DNA of 64,000 bases, taken from positions 1 through 64,000 of the forward strand of contig NZ_JBHVOS010000011.1 in NCBI RefSeq assembly GCF_042887685.1. Reading direction: 5' to 3'. This document shows positions 24,621 through 33,026 of the stretch, in pieces. Position 1 is the stretch's first letter. The number at the start of each line of letters is the position of its first letter. This DNA comes from Oerskovia sp042887685. Its GTDB lineage: Bacteria > Actinomycetota > Actinomycetes > Actinomycetales > Cellulomonadaceae. The translations under genes and the position numbers were made by a program. The notes beneath the pieces are model-generated. The model was not told the DNA's origin, did no database searches, and was given only the letters and a program-made list of their open reading frames with translations.

Positions 24621-25520
24621 GTGAGCACGACGACACCCGTCAGGGTCCAGGGTCCCGCCGACCGGCGCAAGGTCGAGGTCTACGACTTCCGTCGCCCGAC
24701 GACGCTCGTGCGTGAGCACCACCGCATCCTCGAGATGGCGTTCGAGAGCTTCGCCCGCCAGTGGGGCACCCAGCTGACGGCCCGTGTCCGGGTCGTCTCC
24801 CAGGTGAGCCTGGCCGCGGTGACCATGCGCACGTACGACGACTACGTGGCCGACCTGCCGGTCACGACCGCGGTCGTCGTGTGCGAGATCGACGGCATCA
24901 ACCCGCGAGCCGTGCTGCAGTTCCCCCACACCGATGCCCTGACGTGGATCGCGCACATGCTCGGTGCCGGTCCCTACATCCCGGCCATCGACCGCAAGTT
25001 CACCGACGTCGAGCGCGCCCTCGTCACCTCGCTCGTCACCGAGACGCTGCGCGACCTGCGGCACTCGATGGGCCGGCTCCTGGAGACGCCGCTGAAGATC
25101 GGCTCGATCCAGCACAACTCGCAGTTCGTGCAGGCCGCGCCGACCGCCGAGCTCATGATCGTCGCGGAGTTCAACCTGCGCGTGGGCGACGGCCCCTGCA
25201 CGGCCACCCTGGCCCTGCCCGCGACCGCCCTGCTGCCGCACCTCGGCGAGGCGAACCCGGCCGACGACCCGGCCGACGCCGCTGCTCGCACCAGGCGTCA
25301 CCTCGCCCGGTCCCTGGTCGACGTCACCGTCGAGCTGTCGAGCGCGGTCATGACGCCGGTCGAGGTCGTCGAGCTCGCCGTCGGTGACGTCGTCCGCCTG
25401 CCGCACAACCGGTCCCGCCCGCTCGACGTCATCGTCGACGGCCACGTCCTGGCGCGCGGCGCGGTCGGCTCGTCCGGCTCCCGCCTCGCCTGCCGCATCG
25501 TCACCACCGAGGAGAACTGA
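24621..25520 (+). CDS. fliM: Flagellar motor switch protein FliM
   Basis: FliM is the middle protein of the C-ring switch. The 299 residues align from VEVYDFRRPTTLVREHHRIL onward with the FliM middle domain (FARQWGTQLTARVRVVSQVS; DALTWIAHMLGA; FTDVERALVTSLVTETLRDL) and a C-terminal SpoA domain (VELSSAVMTPVEVVELAVGD). Only 19 residues precede the conserved core, and the usual N-terminal CheY-binding peptide (L-S-Q-x-E-I-D-A-L-L type) is absent. No start codon further upstream is in frame before a stop. GTG start with GGAG seven bases upstream. Confidence 0.94.
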   Translation: MSTTTPVRVQGPADRRKVEVYDFRRPTTLVREHHRILEMAFESFARQWGTQLTARVRVVSQVSLAAVTMRTYDDYVADLPVTTAVVVCEIDGINPRAVLQFPHTDALTWIAHMLGAGPYIPAIDRKFTDVERALVTSLVTETLRDLRHSMGRLLETPLKIGSIQHNSQFVQAAPTAELMIVAEFNLRVGDGPCTATLALPATALLPHLGEANPADDPADAAARTRRHLARSLVDVTVELSSAVMTPVEVVELAVGDVVRLPHNRSRPLDVIVDGHVLARGAVGSSGSRLACRIVTTEEN

Positions 25521-25523
25521 AGC

Positions 25524-26228
25524 ATGAGCACCGCCACCACCGCCGACCGCACGGCCGTCGAGGCCGCGGTCGAGGCCGCCCGGGCCCTCGTCGAGCTCGT
25601 CCCGACCAGCACGCCTCTCTCCGCCGCGCTCTCGGGCGGCGCGCCGGTCGGCCCGCAGGCCGTGACCGCTGTCGTCGCGTCGTACGTCGGGGACACGGGG
25701 ACCGACATGGCGCTCGCGCTCATCGACGAGTCCTCGCTCGCCGACGCGTCCGAGAGCCCGACCCTCGACATGACCGACCTCCTGCGCCCGGCGCTCGAGG
25801 CGGCTGGAGCCACGACGGGCGTCGGTGTGCTCGGCGACGTCCGTGTCGCCGACGCGACCGAGCTCTTCGAGGACGAGGAGGCCGTCGTCTTCGAGCTCTC
25901 CGCGGGTGGCGGGCCGACTGCCGGCTGGTTCGTGGTCCGCACGCGCAAGACCCTGCGCGGCCTGCCCGACGAGGCCATGACGGGCAGCCGGCTCGCGCGC
26001 ATCTCCAACGTCGAGATGCGGCTCGCGGTCGTCGTCGGGCACACGCGGATGCCCGTCCGCGAGGTGCTCAACCTCGAACCCGGCGCCGTCGTCGAGCTCG
26101 ACCGCTCGGCCGGTGCGCCCGCCGACGTGCAGCTCAACGGCCGGACCATCGCCAAGGGGGAGGTCGTGGTCGTCGACGGTGGCGACTACGGCGTGCGGAT
26201 CACCAAGATCCTCGACGCGGACGACTGA
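25524..26228 (+). CDS. fliN: Flagellar motor switch protein FliN
   Basis: FliN forms the bottom ring of the switch. The 234 residues comprise an N-terminal domain of about 150 residues and a C-terminal SpoA domain (ISNVEMRLAVVVGHTRMPVR, LEPGAVVELDRSAGAPADVQ, LNGRTIAKGEVVVVDGGDYG). The N-terminal part (for example LDMTDLLRPALEAAGATTGV) may be a degenerate CheC-like domain as in FliY, but the catalytic E-x-x-N is not evident and no CheY-binding peptide is seen. It starts three bases after fliM. Confidence 0.92.
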   Translation: MSTATTADRTAVEAAVEAARALVELVPTSTPLSAALSGGAPVGPQAVTAVVASYVGDTGTDMALALIDESSLADASESPTLDMTDLLRPALEAAGATTGVGVLGDVRVADATELFEDEEAVVFELSAGGGPTAGWFVVRTRKTLRGLPDEAMTGSRLARISNVEMRLAVVVGHTRMPVREVLNLEPGAVVELDRSAGAPADVQLNGRTIAKGEVVVVDGGDYGVRITKILDADD

Positions 26229-26232
26229 GCCC

Positions 26233-26940
26233 GTGGACGTCACCACCGTGCTGCGGGTCGCCTTCTCCCTGGCGGTCGTCATGGGGCTGCTGTGGCTGTC
26301 GTACCGGGTCGCCGACCGGAGCAGGCGCCAGACGCCCGGCGGCCGCGGCGCACAGCTCACCGTCGTCGCCCGCCAGGGACTGAGCCAGAAGAGCGCCGCG
26401 GTGCTCCTCGACTCGGGCGGCACCCGCTACCTGCTCGGGGTCACCGAGTCGTCGGTCACGGTGATCGACCAGGGACCTGCCCCCGCGCCTGCCGCCTCGG
26501 CCGTGGCCGCAGGCCCCAAGCACGCCGTGCGCGACGCGTCGGCCGCCCGCCTCGGTCCCTTCAACGTGGTGAAGTCGACGACCGGACCCCGGCCCACGGT
26601 CACGGGAGGTGCCGTGGCCGCCCGGACGGCGGTCGAGCACGGAGCGCCGACCGACGCGGCGGACCCGGCCGACCAGGTTCCCGGGCCCGGCCTCGCCGGG
26701 CCGGCGGCAGGTCCGTCGTTCGACGAGGCCGTCCTGGCCGCTCAGGTCTGGCTCGACGAGGCCCCCGTCGCGACGGCCGCCGCACCGGTCGGCCCCCGGC
26801 GCGCGGTGACTGTGGCCGCCCTGGCCGCTGCGCCGTCGGGCGTTCGCTCCGACGCGCTGGACCCGACCACGGTGCGCTCCTTCCTGGCCGCCGACACCTG
26901 GCGCCAGGCCGCCCGCGCCGTGTGGGGGCCCCGGCGATGA
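26233..26940 (+). CDS. fliO: Flagellar biosynthesis protein FliO
   Basis: FliO assists assembly of the FliP export-gate ring. The 235 residues have one N-terminal membrane helix (about 5-22, LRVAFSLAVVMGLLWLSYRV), the small FliO domain (LTVVARQGLSQKSAAVLLDS followed by YLLGVTESSVTVID) and a long alanine/proline-rich cytoplasmic tail. The tail is roughly twice the usual length and not conserved. GTG start four bases after fliN; stop overlaps fliP. Confidence 0.85.
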   Translation: MDVTTVLRVAFSLAVVMGLLWLSYRVADRSRRQTPGGRGAQLTVVARQGLSQKSAAVLLDSGGTRYLLGVTESSVTVIDQGPAPAPAASAVAAGPKHAVRDASAARLGPFNVVKSTTGPRPTVTGGAVAARTAVEHGAPTDAADPADQVPGPGLAGPAAGPSFDEAVLAAQVWLDEAPVATAAAPVGPRRAVTVAALAAAPSGVRSDALDPTTVRSFLAADTWRQAARAVWGPRR

Positions 26941-27785
26941 CCGTCGTCGTCCCGGCGCGCCAGGGGGCGCGCCGCGCCGTGGCGCTGGCCGCGGCCCTGC
27001 TCCTCGTCGCGCTCGTCCTCGTGGCGACCGTGCTCCTCGCCCCGTCCGCGAGCGCCGCCCCGACGGACCCCACGGCGCCGACCGCACCGGTCGACCCGAC
27101 CGCTCCCGACGGCGGCAGCAGCTTCTCGGTCGAGATCAACGGTCCGAACGGTGAGCCGTCGTCGTCCCTCGTGACGCTCGTGGGCATCACGCTGCTGTCG
27201 CTGGCCCCGACGCTGCTGCTCATGATGACGTCGTTCACGAAGGTCTTCGTGGTGCTGTCGCTGACGCGCAACGCGCTGGGCACAGGGACGGTGCCGCCCA
27301 ACATGGTCCTCGCGGGGCTCGCCCTGTTCCTGTCGATGTTCATCATGTGGCCCGTGTTCGGCGAGATCAACGACGCCGCCGTCCAGCCCTACCTGGCGGG
27401 CACCACGACGTTCAGCCAGGCGCTCGACGCGGGCTCCGAGCCCTTGCGCGAGTTCATGCTCGCGCACACGCGCGAGGAGGACCTCGCCCTCATGACGCGT
27501 GCGGCCGACCTCGACAACCCGGCGACCATGGCCGACGTGCCGCTGACCACGCTCGTGCCGGCGTTCGTCATCTCGGAGCTGCGGGCCGCGTTCATCATCG
27601 GCTTCGTGATCTTCGTGCCGTTCCTCGTGATCGACCTGGTCGTGGCCGCGGCGCTCATGAGCATGGGCATGATGATGCTCCCGCCGACCATGATCTCGCT
27701 GCCGTTCAAGCTCCTGCTGTTCGTCCTGGTCGACGGGTGGGCGCTCATCACGACCTCGCTCATCGGCTCGTACGGGGTGGGCTGA
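26937..27785 (+). CDS. fliP: Flagellar export gate protein FliP
   Basis: FliP is a core subunit of the FliP-FliQ-FliR export gate. The 282 residues have a cleavable signal-type N-terminus (hydrophobic 14-36 ending ASAAP), then four membrane segments. Family motifs: SLAPTLLLMMTSFTKVFVVL, NMVLAGLALFLSMFIMWPVF, LVPAFVISELRAAFIIGFVI and MGMMMLPPTMISLPFKLLLF. The ATG overlapping the fliO stop gives the expected signal sequence. Followed by fliQ after one base. Confidence 0.96.
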   Translation: MTVVVPARQGARRAVALAAALLLVALVLVATVLLAPSASAAPTDPTAPTAPVDPTAPDGGSSFSVEINGPNGEPSSSLVTLVGITLLSLAPTLLLMMTSFTKVFVVLSLTRNALGTGTVPPNMVLAGLALFLSMFIMWPVFGEINDAAVQPYLAGTTTFSQALDAGSEPLREFMLAHTREEDLALMTRAADLDNPATMADVPLTTLVPAFVISELRAAFIIGFVIFVPFLVIDLVVAAALMSMGMMMLPPTMISLPFKLLLFVLVDGWALITTSLIGSYGVG

Positions 27786-27786
27786 C

Positions 27787-28062
27787 ATGGAGACCTCGGC
27801 CGTCCTCGACATCGCCACGCAGGCGATGATCCTCGCCGCGAAGCTCGCGGCCCCCGTGCTCATCACCTCGCTCGTGGTGGGGTTCTCGATCTCGCTCGTG
27901 CAGTCGGTGACCCAGATCCAGGAGGTCACGCTCTCGTTCGTGCCGAAGGCCGCGGCGGTGGCCGTCGCGCTCATCGTGTGCGGCAACTGGATGATCGGCG
28001 AGCTCGTATCGTTCACGCACGCCATGTTCGACCTCATCCCGTCGCTCCTGGGCGGCGGCTGA
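27787..28062 (+). CDS. fliQ: Flagellar export gate protein FliQ
   Basis: A 91-residue integral membrane protein with two helices, about 15-40 and 52-77. The family motif is GFSISLVQSVTQIQEVTLSF, followed by VPKAAAVAVALIVCGNWMIG. With FliP and FliR it forms the type III export pore. One base separates it from fliP and five from fliR. Confidence 0.95.
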   Translation: METSAVLDIATQAMILAAKLAAPVLITSLVVGFSISLVQSVTQIQEVTLSFVPKAAAVAVALIVCGNWMIGELVSFTHAMFDLIPSLLGGG

Positions 28063-28067
28063 CGTCG

Positions 28068-28820
28068 GTGACGTTCGACATCGACCAGGCGTGGCTCCAG
28101 GCGACCCTGCTCGCCGGGGTCCGCCTGGCCGCGTTCATGATGCTCGCGCCGCCGTTCTCCCACCAGGCCATCCCGCGCCAGGTGCGCGCCATCCTCGCGG
28201 TGTCCCTGGGCCTCGTGGTCTCGGGCCGGGTCGCGCCGACCTACGAAGCGGTGGGCACGGCGACGTTCTTCGCCCACGTGATCGCCGAGGCGACCACGGG
28301 GGCCATGCTGGGGGCGCTCGTCATGATCGTCTTCTCGGCCGTGACCGCTGCCGGCTCGCACCTCGACCTGTTCGGGGGCTTCTCGATCGGCATGGCGTTC
28401 GACCCGCAGACCAACGTGAGCGGCTCGCAGTTCACGCGCCTGTTCGCCCTGGCCGCAGTCGTCCTGATGTTCACCTCGGACGCCTACCAGCTCGTGATCC
28501 TCGGCCTCGCGCGGTCCTACGACGTGGTGCCCGTGGGGGCGTTCGTCAGGGTCCCGGCGGAGTCGTTCGTCGACGCGCTCACGGGGTCGTTCGTCGCAGG
28601 GCTCCAGATCGCCGGGCCCATCGTCGTGGTCCTCTTCCTGGCCGACGTCGGACTGGGCCTGGTCACCCGGGTCGCCCCCGCGCTCAACGCGTTCGCGCTC
28701 GGCTTCCCGCTCAAGATCTTCCTGACCCTCTCGCTCGTCGGGACCGTCCTCATCGCCCTCCCGCACGCCCTGTCGGCGCTGACGGCGCAGGCCCTGAAGC
28801 TGATGGGAGGGGTCGGCTGA
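28068..28820 (+). CDS. fliR: Flagellar export gate protein FliR
   Basis: FliR closes the FliP-FliQ-FliR export gate. The 250 residues hold six predicted membrane segments and the family motifs MMLAPPFSHQAIPRQVRAIL, MIVFSAVTAAGSHLDLFGGF and SIGMAFDPQTNVSGSQFTRL. The C-terminal half ends LNAFALGFPLKIFLTLSLVG, typical of the family. GTG at 28068 fits the usual N-terminus; upstream frame is out-of-frame fliQ. The stop overlaps the flhB ATG. Confidence 0.95.
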   Translation: MTFDIDQAWLQATLLAGVRLAAFMMLAPPFSHQAIPRQVRAILAVSLGLVVSGRVAPTYEAVGTATFFAHVIAEATTGAMLGALVMIVFSAVTAAGSHLDLFGGFSIGMAFDPQTNVSGSQFTRLFALAAVVLMFTSDAYQLVILGLARSYDVVPVGAFVRVPAESFVDALTGSFVAGLQIAGPIVVVLFLADVGLGLVTRVAPALNAFALGFPLKIFLTLSLVGTVLIALPHALSALTAQALKLMGGVG

Positions 28821-29971
28821 TGGCGGACACGTCCGAGGAGAGGACCGAGCAGGCCTCCGAGCGCAAGATGAAGGAGGTCCACGAGAAGGGCCAGCTCGGC
28901 CGGTCGCAGGACCTCACGGCCTGGGTCGGCATCGCGGTCGCGGGGGCGCTGCTGCCCCTGACGCTCGGCAAGGCGGCCGGTGCCGCGACCGAGCAGGTCC
29001 TGTCGATCCGCACCGTGATCGACAACCCCGAGCCGGCCGTGGCGCTCGTGCTCCTGCAGGAGGCGCTCCGCTCGATCCTGCCCACGATCGGGGTGCTGCT
29101 CGCGGCGGTCGCGCTCGCGGCGATCATCGGCTCGGTCGTGCAGGGCGGCCTGCACCTGAAGAAGTTCCGCGGGGAGTTCCAGCAGTTCAACCCTGTCAGC
29201 GGCTTCAAGCGGATCCTCGGGCCGCAGGCGTTGTGGAACGGCGTCAAGGCCCTGCTCAAGACGACCGTGGTCGGGGTCGTGCTGTACGTCGTGATCCAGT
29301 CGCTCATGCCCGTCCTGCTCTCGGCGGGCGGCCTGCCGGTGGCGTCGCTGCTCGAGGCGGCCGGGTCGGGCGTGCGGGCGCTGCTGCTGTGGGCGACCGC
29401 GGCGGGGATCTCGCTCGCGCTGCTCGACGTGCTCGTCGTCGCCAAGCGCAACCGCAAGAAGACGCGCATGACCAAGAAGGAGCTCAAGGACGAGCACAAG
29501 AACAGCGACGGCGACCCCATGGTCAAGTCGCAGCGCCGGTCGATGGCCCGCTCGTTGTCCCGCAACCGCATGCTCGCCGCGGTGGCGGACGCCGACGTCG
29601 TGATCGTCAACCCCACGCACGTCGCCGTCGCGATCCGCTACGAGGCGGGGAAGTCCGCGCCGCGCGTCGTCGCCAAGGGCGCGGACCACCTGGCCGCGCG
29701 CATCCGGGAGAAGGCCGAGGAGGCCCGGGTGCCGATGGTCCGCGACGTCCAGCTCGCCCGCGCGCTCCACAAGGTGTGCGACGTCGGGCAGGAGGTCCCG
29801 GTCGAGCTCTACATGGCCGTCGCCCGCGTCCTCGCGTTCGTCATGGCCCTCGCGCGCCGTGGGGCCGCGGTCTCCTCCGTGCCGCACCGGTTGGGCCGCC
29901 CGGCGATCGCGCCGGGGGAGTGGCCGGCGGACGAGGACACCACGGGAGCCGACGAGGCACGCACCGCGTGA
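28820..29971 (+). CDS. flhB: Flagellar export switch protein FlhB
   Basis: FlhB sets export specificity through autocleavage. The 383 residues have four membrane segments in the first 215 residues, the basic cytoplasmic linker (KRNRKKTRMTKKELKDEHKN) and the cleavage motif N264-P265-T266-H267 in VIVNPTHVAVAIRYE. The downstream cytoplasmic domain has VRDVQLARALHKVCDVGQEV and PVELYMAVARVLAFVMAL. A 30-residue acidic tail follows. Signature N-terminus: SEERTEQASERKMKEVHEKG. Confidence 0.96.
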   Translation: MADTSEERTEQASERKMKEVHEKGQLGRSQDLTAWVGIAVAGALLPLTLGKAAGAATEQVLSIRTVIDNPEPAVALVLLQEALRSILPTIGVLLAAVALAAIIGSVVQGGLHLKKFRGEFQQFNPVSGFKRILGPQALWNGVKALLKTTVVGVVLYVVIQSLMPVLLSAGGLPVASLLEAAGSGVRALLLWATAAGISLALLDVLVVAKRNRKKTRMTKKELKDEHKNSDGDPMVKSQRRSMARSLSRNRMLAAVADADVVIVNPTHVAVAIRYEAGKSAPRVVAKGADHLAARIREKAEEARVPMVRDVQLARALHKVCDVGQEVPVELYMAVARVLAFVMALARRGAAVSSVPHRLGRPAIAPGEWPADEDTTGADEARTA

Positions 29972-29998
29972 GGCGGGACGCGCCGACCACCGACCCGC

Positions 29999-30024
29999 GC
30001 TGCCGACGACGCGACGTGCATAGG
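29999..30024 (+). promoter_or_regulatory. Recurrent flagellar motif GCT-N17-CATAGG (copy 3)
   Basis: Lies in the 106-base gap between flhB and flhA, with CATAGG at 30019-30024 ending 53 bases before the flhA GTG. The upstream block is CGCT in place of GGCT. Its position suggests a promoter for flhA, the FlhF-like gene and perhaps csrA. Confidence 0.42.
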
Positions 30025-30077
30025 GAGTCGCGGCAGCACCTGCCACCGCTCCGGACCGGGAAGGACCAGGGTTCCGC

Positions 30078-32147
30078 GTGAAGAACCGCTCCCTCGCCAT
30101 GATCGCCGTCCCCCTCGGCGTCGTCGGCATCGTCCTGCTGCTCGTCGTGCCGATCCCGGCCGGGCTGCTCGACGTGCTCATCATCGTCAACATCCTGCTG
30201 TCGCTCGTGATCCTGCTGACGTCGATGTTCGTCACCAAGCCGCTCGACTTCTCGGTCTTCCCGTCGTTGCTGCTCGTCGCGACGCTCTTCCGTCTGGGAC
30301 TCAACGTCGCCTCGACCCGCCTCGTGCTGGGTGACGGGTACGCGGGCGAGGTCATCAGCGCGTTCGGCCACGTCGTGGTCAACGGGAACCTGGTCATCGG
30401 CATGGTCGTGTTCCTGATCCTGGTGGTCATCCAGTTCCTCGTGATCACCAAGGGAGCCGAGCGCGTCGCCGAGGTCGGGGCACGCTTCACGCTCGACGCC
30501 ATGCCGGGCAAGCAGATGGCGATCGACGCGGACCTCAACGCAGGCCTCATCTCGGAGACCGACGCCCGTGCGCGGCGCGCCGAGGTCTCCGCGGAGGCGG
30601 ACTTCTACGGTGCGATGGACGGTGCCTCGAAGTTCGTCAAGGGGGACGCCATCGCGGGCGTCGTCATCACGATCATCAACCTGGTCGGCGGCATCGTCAT
30701 CGGCGTCGTCATGCACGGCATGCCGGTCGGGGAGTCGGTCGACACCTACTCGATCCTGACGATCGGCGACGGCCTGGTGACCCAGGTCCCGGCGCTGCTC
30801 ATGGCCGTCGCGACCGGCATGATCGTGACGCGTTCCAACTCGGGCGAGGGGGACGTCGGCTCGCAGGCGTCGAGCCAGCTCGTCCAGTCCCGCCAGGCCG
30901 TCGCGATCGCCGGTGTCGCGTCGTTCGCGATGGCCTTCATCGAGGGTATGCCCAAGCTGCCGTTCATCGTGCTCGGGATCGGGCTCCTCGTCGCGGCGCA
31001 GCAGATCAAGGCGCGTCAGGAGCGGGTCGAGGTCGCACGGGCCGCGGCCGAGCAGCTCGAGAAGGGCGCGGCCGCGTCGTCGGACGGTACCGAGAACCTC
31101 ATCGAGCAGATGCGCGTGCACGCCCTGGAGATCCTGCTGGCCCCCGACCTCGTCGACCTCGTCACCGGGGCGCACGACGACCTGCTGGGGCGCGTGCGCG
31201 CCCTGCGGCGCAAGATCGCGATGGACCTGGGCGTCGTCGTGCCTCCCGTGCGCACCCGCGACTCGATCGAGCTCGTCGCGTCGACCTACGCCGTGCGGAT
31301 CGCCGGCGTCGAGGCGGGCCGGGGCCAGGCGCCGTCGGGCAAGGTCCTCGCGCTGGGCGACAACCTGGCGTCCTTGCCCGGGCAGGTCACCGTGGACCCG
31401 GTGTTCGGCATGGAGGGCAAGTGGGTGCCCGTCGAGATGCGGCACAGCGCGGAGATGGCGGGGGCCACGGTCGTCGACCGCGTCTCGGTCCTCGTCACCC
31501 ACCTGTCCGCGATCATCTCGGCCAACGCGGCCAGGCTGCTCTCGCGCGAGGACGTCCGCGTGCTGACCGACGAGGTCAAGCGAACCAACCCCTCGGCGGT
31601 CGACGAGCTCACGCCGACCCTGCTGTCGCTCGCCGAGATCCAGCGCGTGCTCCAGGGGCTGCTCGAGGAGCGCGTGGCGATCAACGACCTGCCCCGCATC
31701 TACGAGGGGCTCGCGCTCGCGGCCAGGCGCTCCACGGACCCCGAGCACCTCGTCGAGTCGGCGCGGTCCGTGCTCGGTCCCGCGATCCCGGCACGGCACA
31801 CGGTCGACGGCACGATCCGTGTCGTGACGATCGCGCCCGTGCTCGAGCAGGCCATGCTCGCCGGGCGGCAGCCGGGCGGGGAGCACGGGACGGTCATCGT
31901 CGTGGACCCGGCGCGCCTCGACGCGTTCCGCACCTCGGTCGCGGACGTGGTCGAGGCCGCCCGGGGCGTCGGCCACGACGTCGTCCTGGTCTGCGCGCCG
32001 TCCCTGCGCCCGGCGGTCCGTCGCCTGGTCGCCACGCAGCTGCCCGACCTGGCCGTGCTCTCCTACACGGAGGTCACCTCGGGGAACGCGCTCATCGAGA
32101 CGGTCGGGGTGGTGAACGATGCCCCGGCGATTGCTGCTCGCGGGTGA
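30078..32147 (+). CDS. flhA: Flagellar export apparatus protein FlhA
   Basis: FlhA is the nonameric export platform that receives substrates and uses the proton-motive force. The 689 residues have about eight membrane segments in the first 320 residues (SMFVTKPLDFSVFPSLLLVA, LFRLGLNVASTRLVLGDGYA and the FHIPEP-region VGARFTLDAMPGKQMAIDAD). The cytoplasmic domain ends TSGNALIETVGVVND. GTG start with AAGGA upstream. The FlhF-like gene begins inside its 3' end. Confidence 0.96.
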   Translation: MKNRSLAMIAVPLGVVGIVLLLVVPIPAGLLDVLIIVNILLSLVILLTSMFVTKPLDFSVFPSLLLVATLFRLGLNVASTRLVLGDGYAGEVISAFGHVVVNGNLVIGMVVFLILVVIQFLVITKGAERVAEVGARFTLDAMPGKQMAIDADLNAGLISETDARARRAEVSAEADFYGAMDGASKFVKGDAIAGVVITIINLVGGIVIGVVMHGMPVGESVDTYSILTIGDGLVTQVPALLMAVATGMIVTRSNSGEGDVGSQASSQLVQSRQAVAIAGVASFAMAFIEGMPKLPFIVLGIGLLVAAQQIKARQERVEVARAAAEQLEKGAAASSDGTENLIEQMRVHALEILLAPDLVDLVTGAHDDLLGRVRALRRKIAMDLGVVVPPVRTRDSIELVASTYAVRIAGVEAGRGQAPSGKVLALGDNLASLPGQVTVDPVFGMEGKWVPVEMRHSAEMAGATVVDRVSVLVTHLSAIISANAARLLSREDVRVLTDEVKRTNPSAVDELTPTLLSLAEIQRVLQGLLEERVAINDLPRIYEGLALAARRSTDPEHLVESARSVLGPAIPARHTVDGTIRVVTIAPVLEQAMLAGRQPGGEHGTVIVVDPARLDAFRTSVADVVEAARGVGHDVVLVCAPSLRPAVRRLVATQLPDLAVLSYTEVTSGNALIETVGVVNDAPAIAARG

Positions 32148-32958
32148 CACCCTGGAGGCCATCCTCGACCAGGCCCGGCGGGAGCACGGACCCGACGTGC
32201 GGATCGTGTCGGCCGAGCGGATCATCACGGGCGGCATCAAGGGACTCTTCGGCAGGCAGCACTACGAGGCCGTGGTCGAGGTCGCGTCCTCGCCCACGCT
32301 CCGGGTCACCGACCACCCCGTGAGGTTCCCGGCGGCGCGCCGGGCAGGGATCGCCGCCCTGCTCGACGACGCCGACGGCGCCGACCGGCTCGAGCCGTCG
32401 AGGACGGAGGACGTCGAGATGTCGACCGGGGGCGACGGCTTCGCCGCGATGCTGGACGAGCTGATCGCCGAGACCGCTCTCCCCGAGCCCGCCCGGGGTC
32501 CGCGGGGCGACGGACCGTCGACCGCCCCGGGGGACCTCGTCGCGCTCGTCGGCCTGGGAGACGACGCCGTGGCCGTCGCGCACGCGATGCACGCTCGTCT
32601 CGGCCTCCTCACCGGAGCGGCGGGCCAGGCGCGTGACGTCGACGCCCCCCGGGTCGTCGACCGGCGCAGCGCGACCGAGGCGAGGGCCCGCGGCGTGCAC
32701 GCGGGGACGTCGACCGCGGTCGCCGTCGGCCTCACGGCCGACCTCGCCGACGGGCTCCGGACGCTCGACGACCTCGCACCGGAGCAGGTGTGGGTCGTGG
32801 TCGACGCCGCACGCAAGCACGCGGACACCGCTGCCTGGGTCGACGGCCTGCGCGGGGTCGTGCACGTGCACGCCATGGTGGTCGTGGGACGGGCGCTCAC
32901 CAGGACCCCGGAGACCGTCCAGCTCCTCGGGCTGCCCGAAGGATGGGAAGCGGGCTGA
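32119..32958 (+). CDS. FlhF-like protein with degenerate GTPase domain
   Basis: A 279-residue protein whose first 50 residues match the FlhF N-terminus: AILDQARREHGPDVRIVSAE, then a GGIKGLFGRQHYEAVVEV segment. The rest has the size and strand order of a shortened SRP-type NG domain, but where the P-loop should be it reads LVALVGLGDDAVAVAHAMHA, without GKT. Later G-motifs are also not recognisable (WVVVDAARKH may be a remnant). GTP binding is therefore unlikely. It overlaps flhA by 29 bases, which matches the usual flhA-flhF gene order. A structural or localisation role without GTPase activity is inferred. Confidence 0.72.
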   Translation: MPRRLLLAGDTLEAILDQARREHGPDVRIVSAERIITGGIKGLFGRQHYEAVVEVASSPTLRVTDHPVRFPAARRAGIAALLDDADGADRLEPSRTEDVEMSTGGDGFAAMLDELIAETALPEPARGPRGDGPSTAPGDLVALVGLGDDAVAVAHAMHARLGLLTGAAGQARDVDAPRVVDRRSATEARARGVHAGTSTAVAVGLTADLADGLRTLDDLAPEQVWVVVDAARKHADTAAWVDGLRGVVHVHAMVVVGRALTRTPETVQLLGLPEGWEAG

Positions 32959-32979
32959 CGGACGCCCCGCGCGCATAGG
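32953..32979 (+). promoter_or_regulatory. Recurrent flagellar motif GGCTGAC-N14-CATAGG (copy 4)
   Basis: Identical blocks and spacing to the copy before flgB. It begins at the stop of the FlhF-like gene and ends 47 bases before the csrA ATG, so it could drive csrA separately from the operon. Confidence 0.5.
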
Positions 32980-33026
32980 TGCCCCGGAAGGTCAGGACGA
33001 CATTCACGAACGTCAGGAGGACGTCG

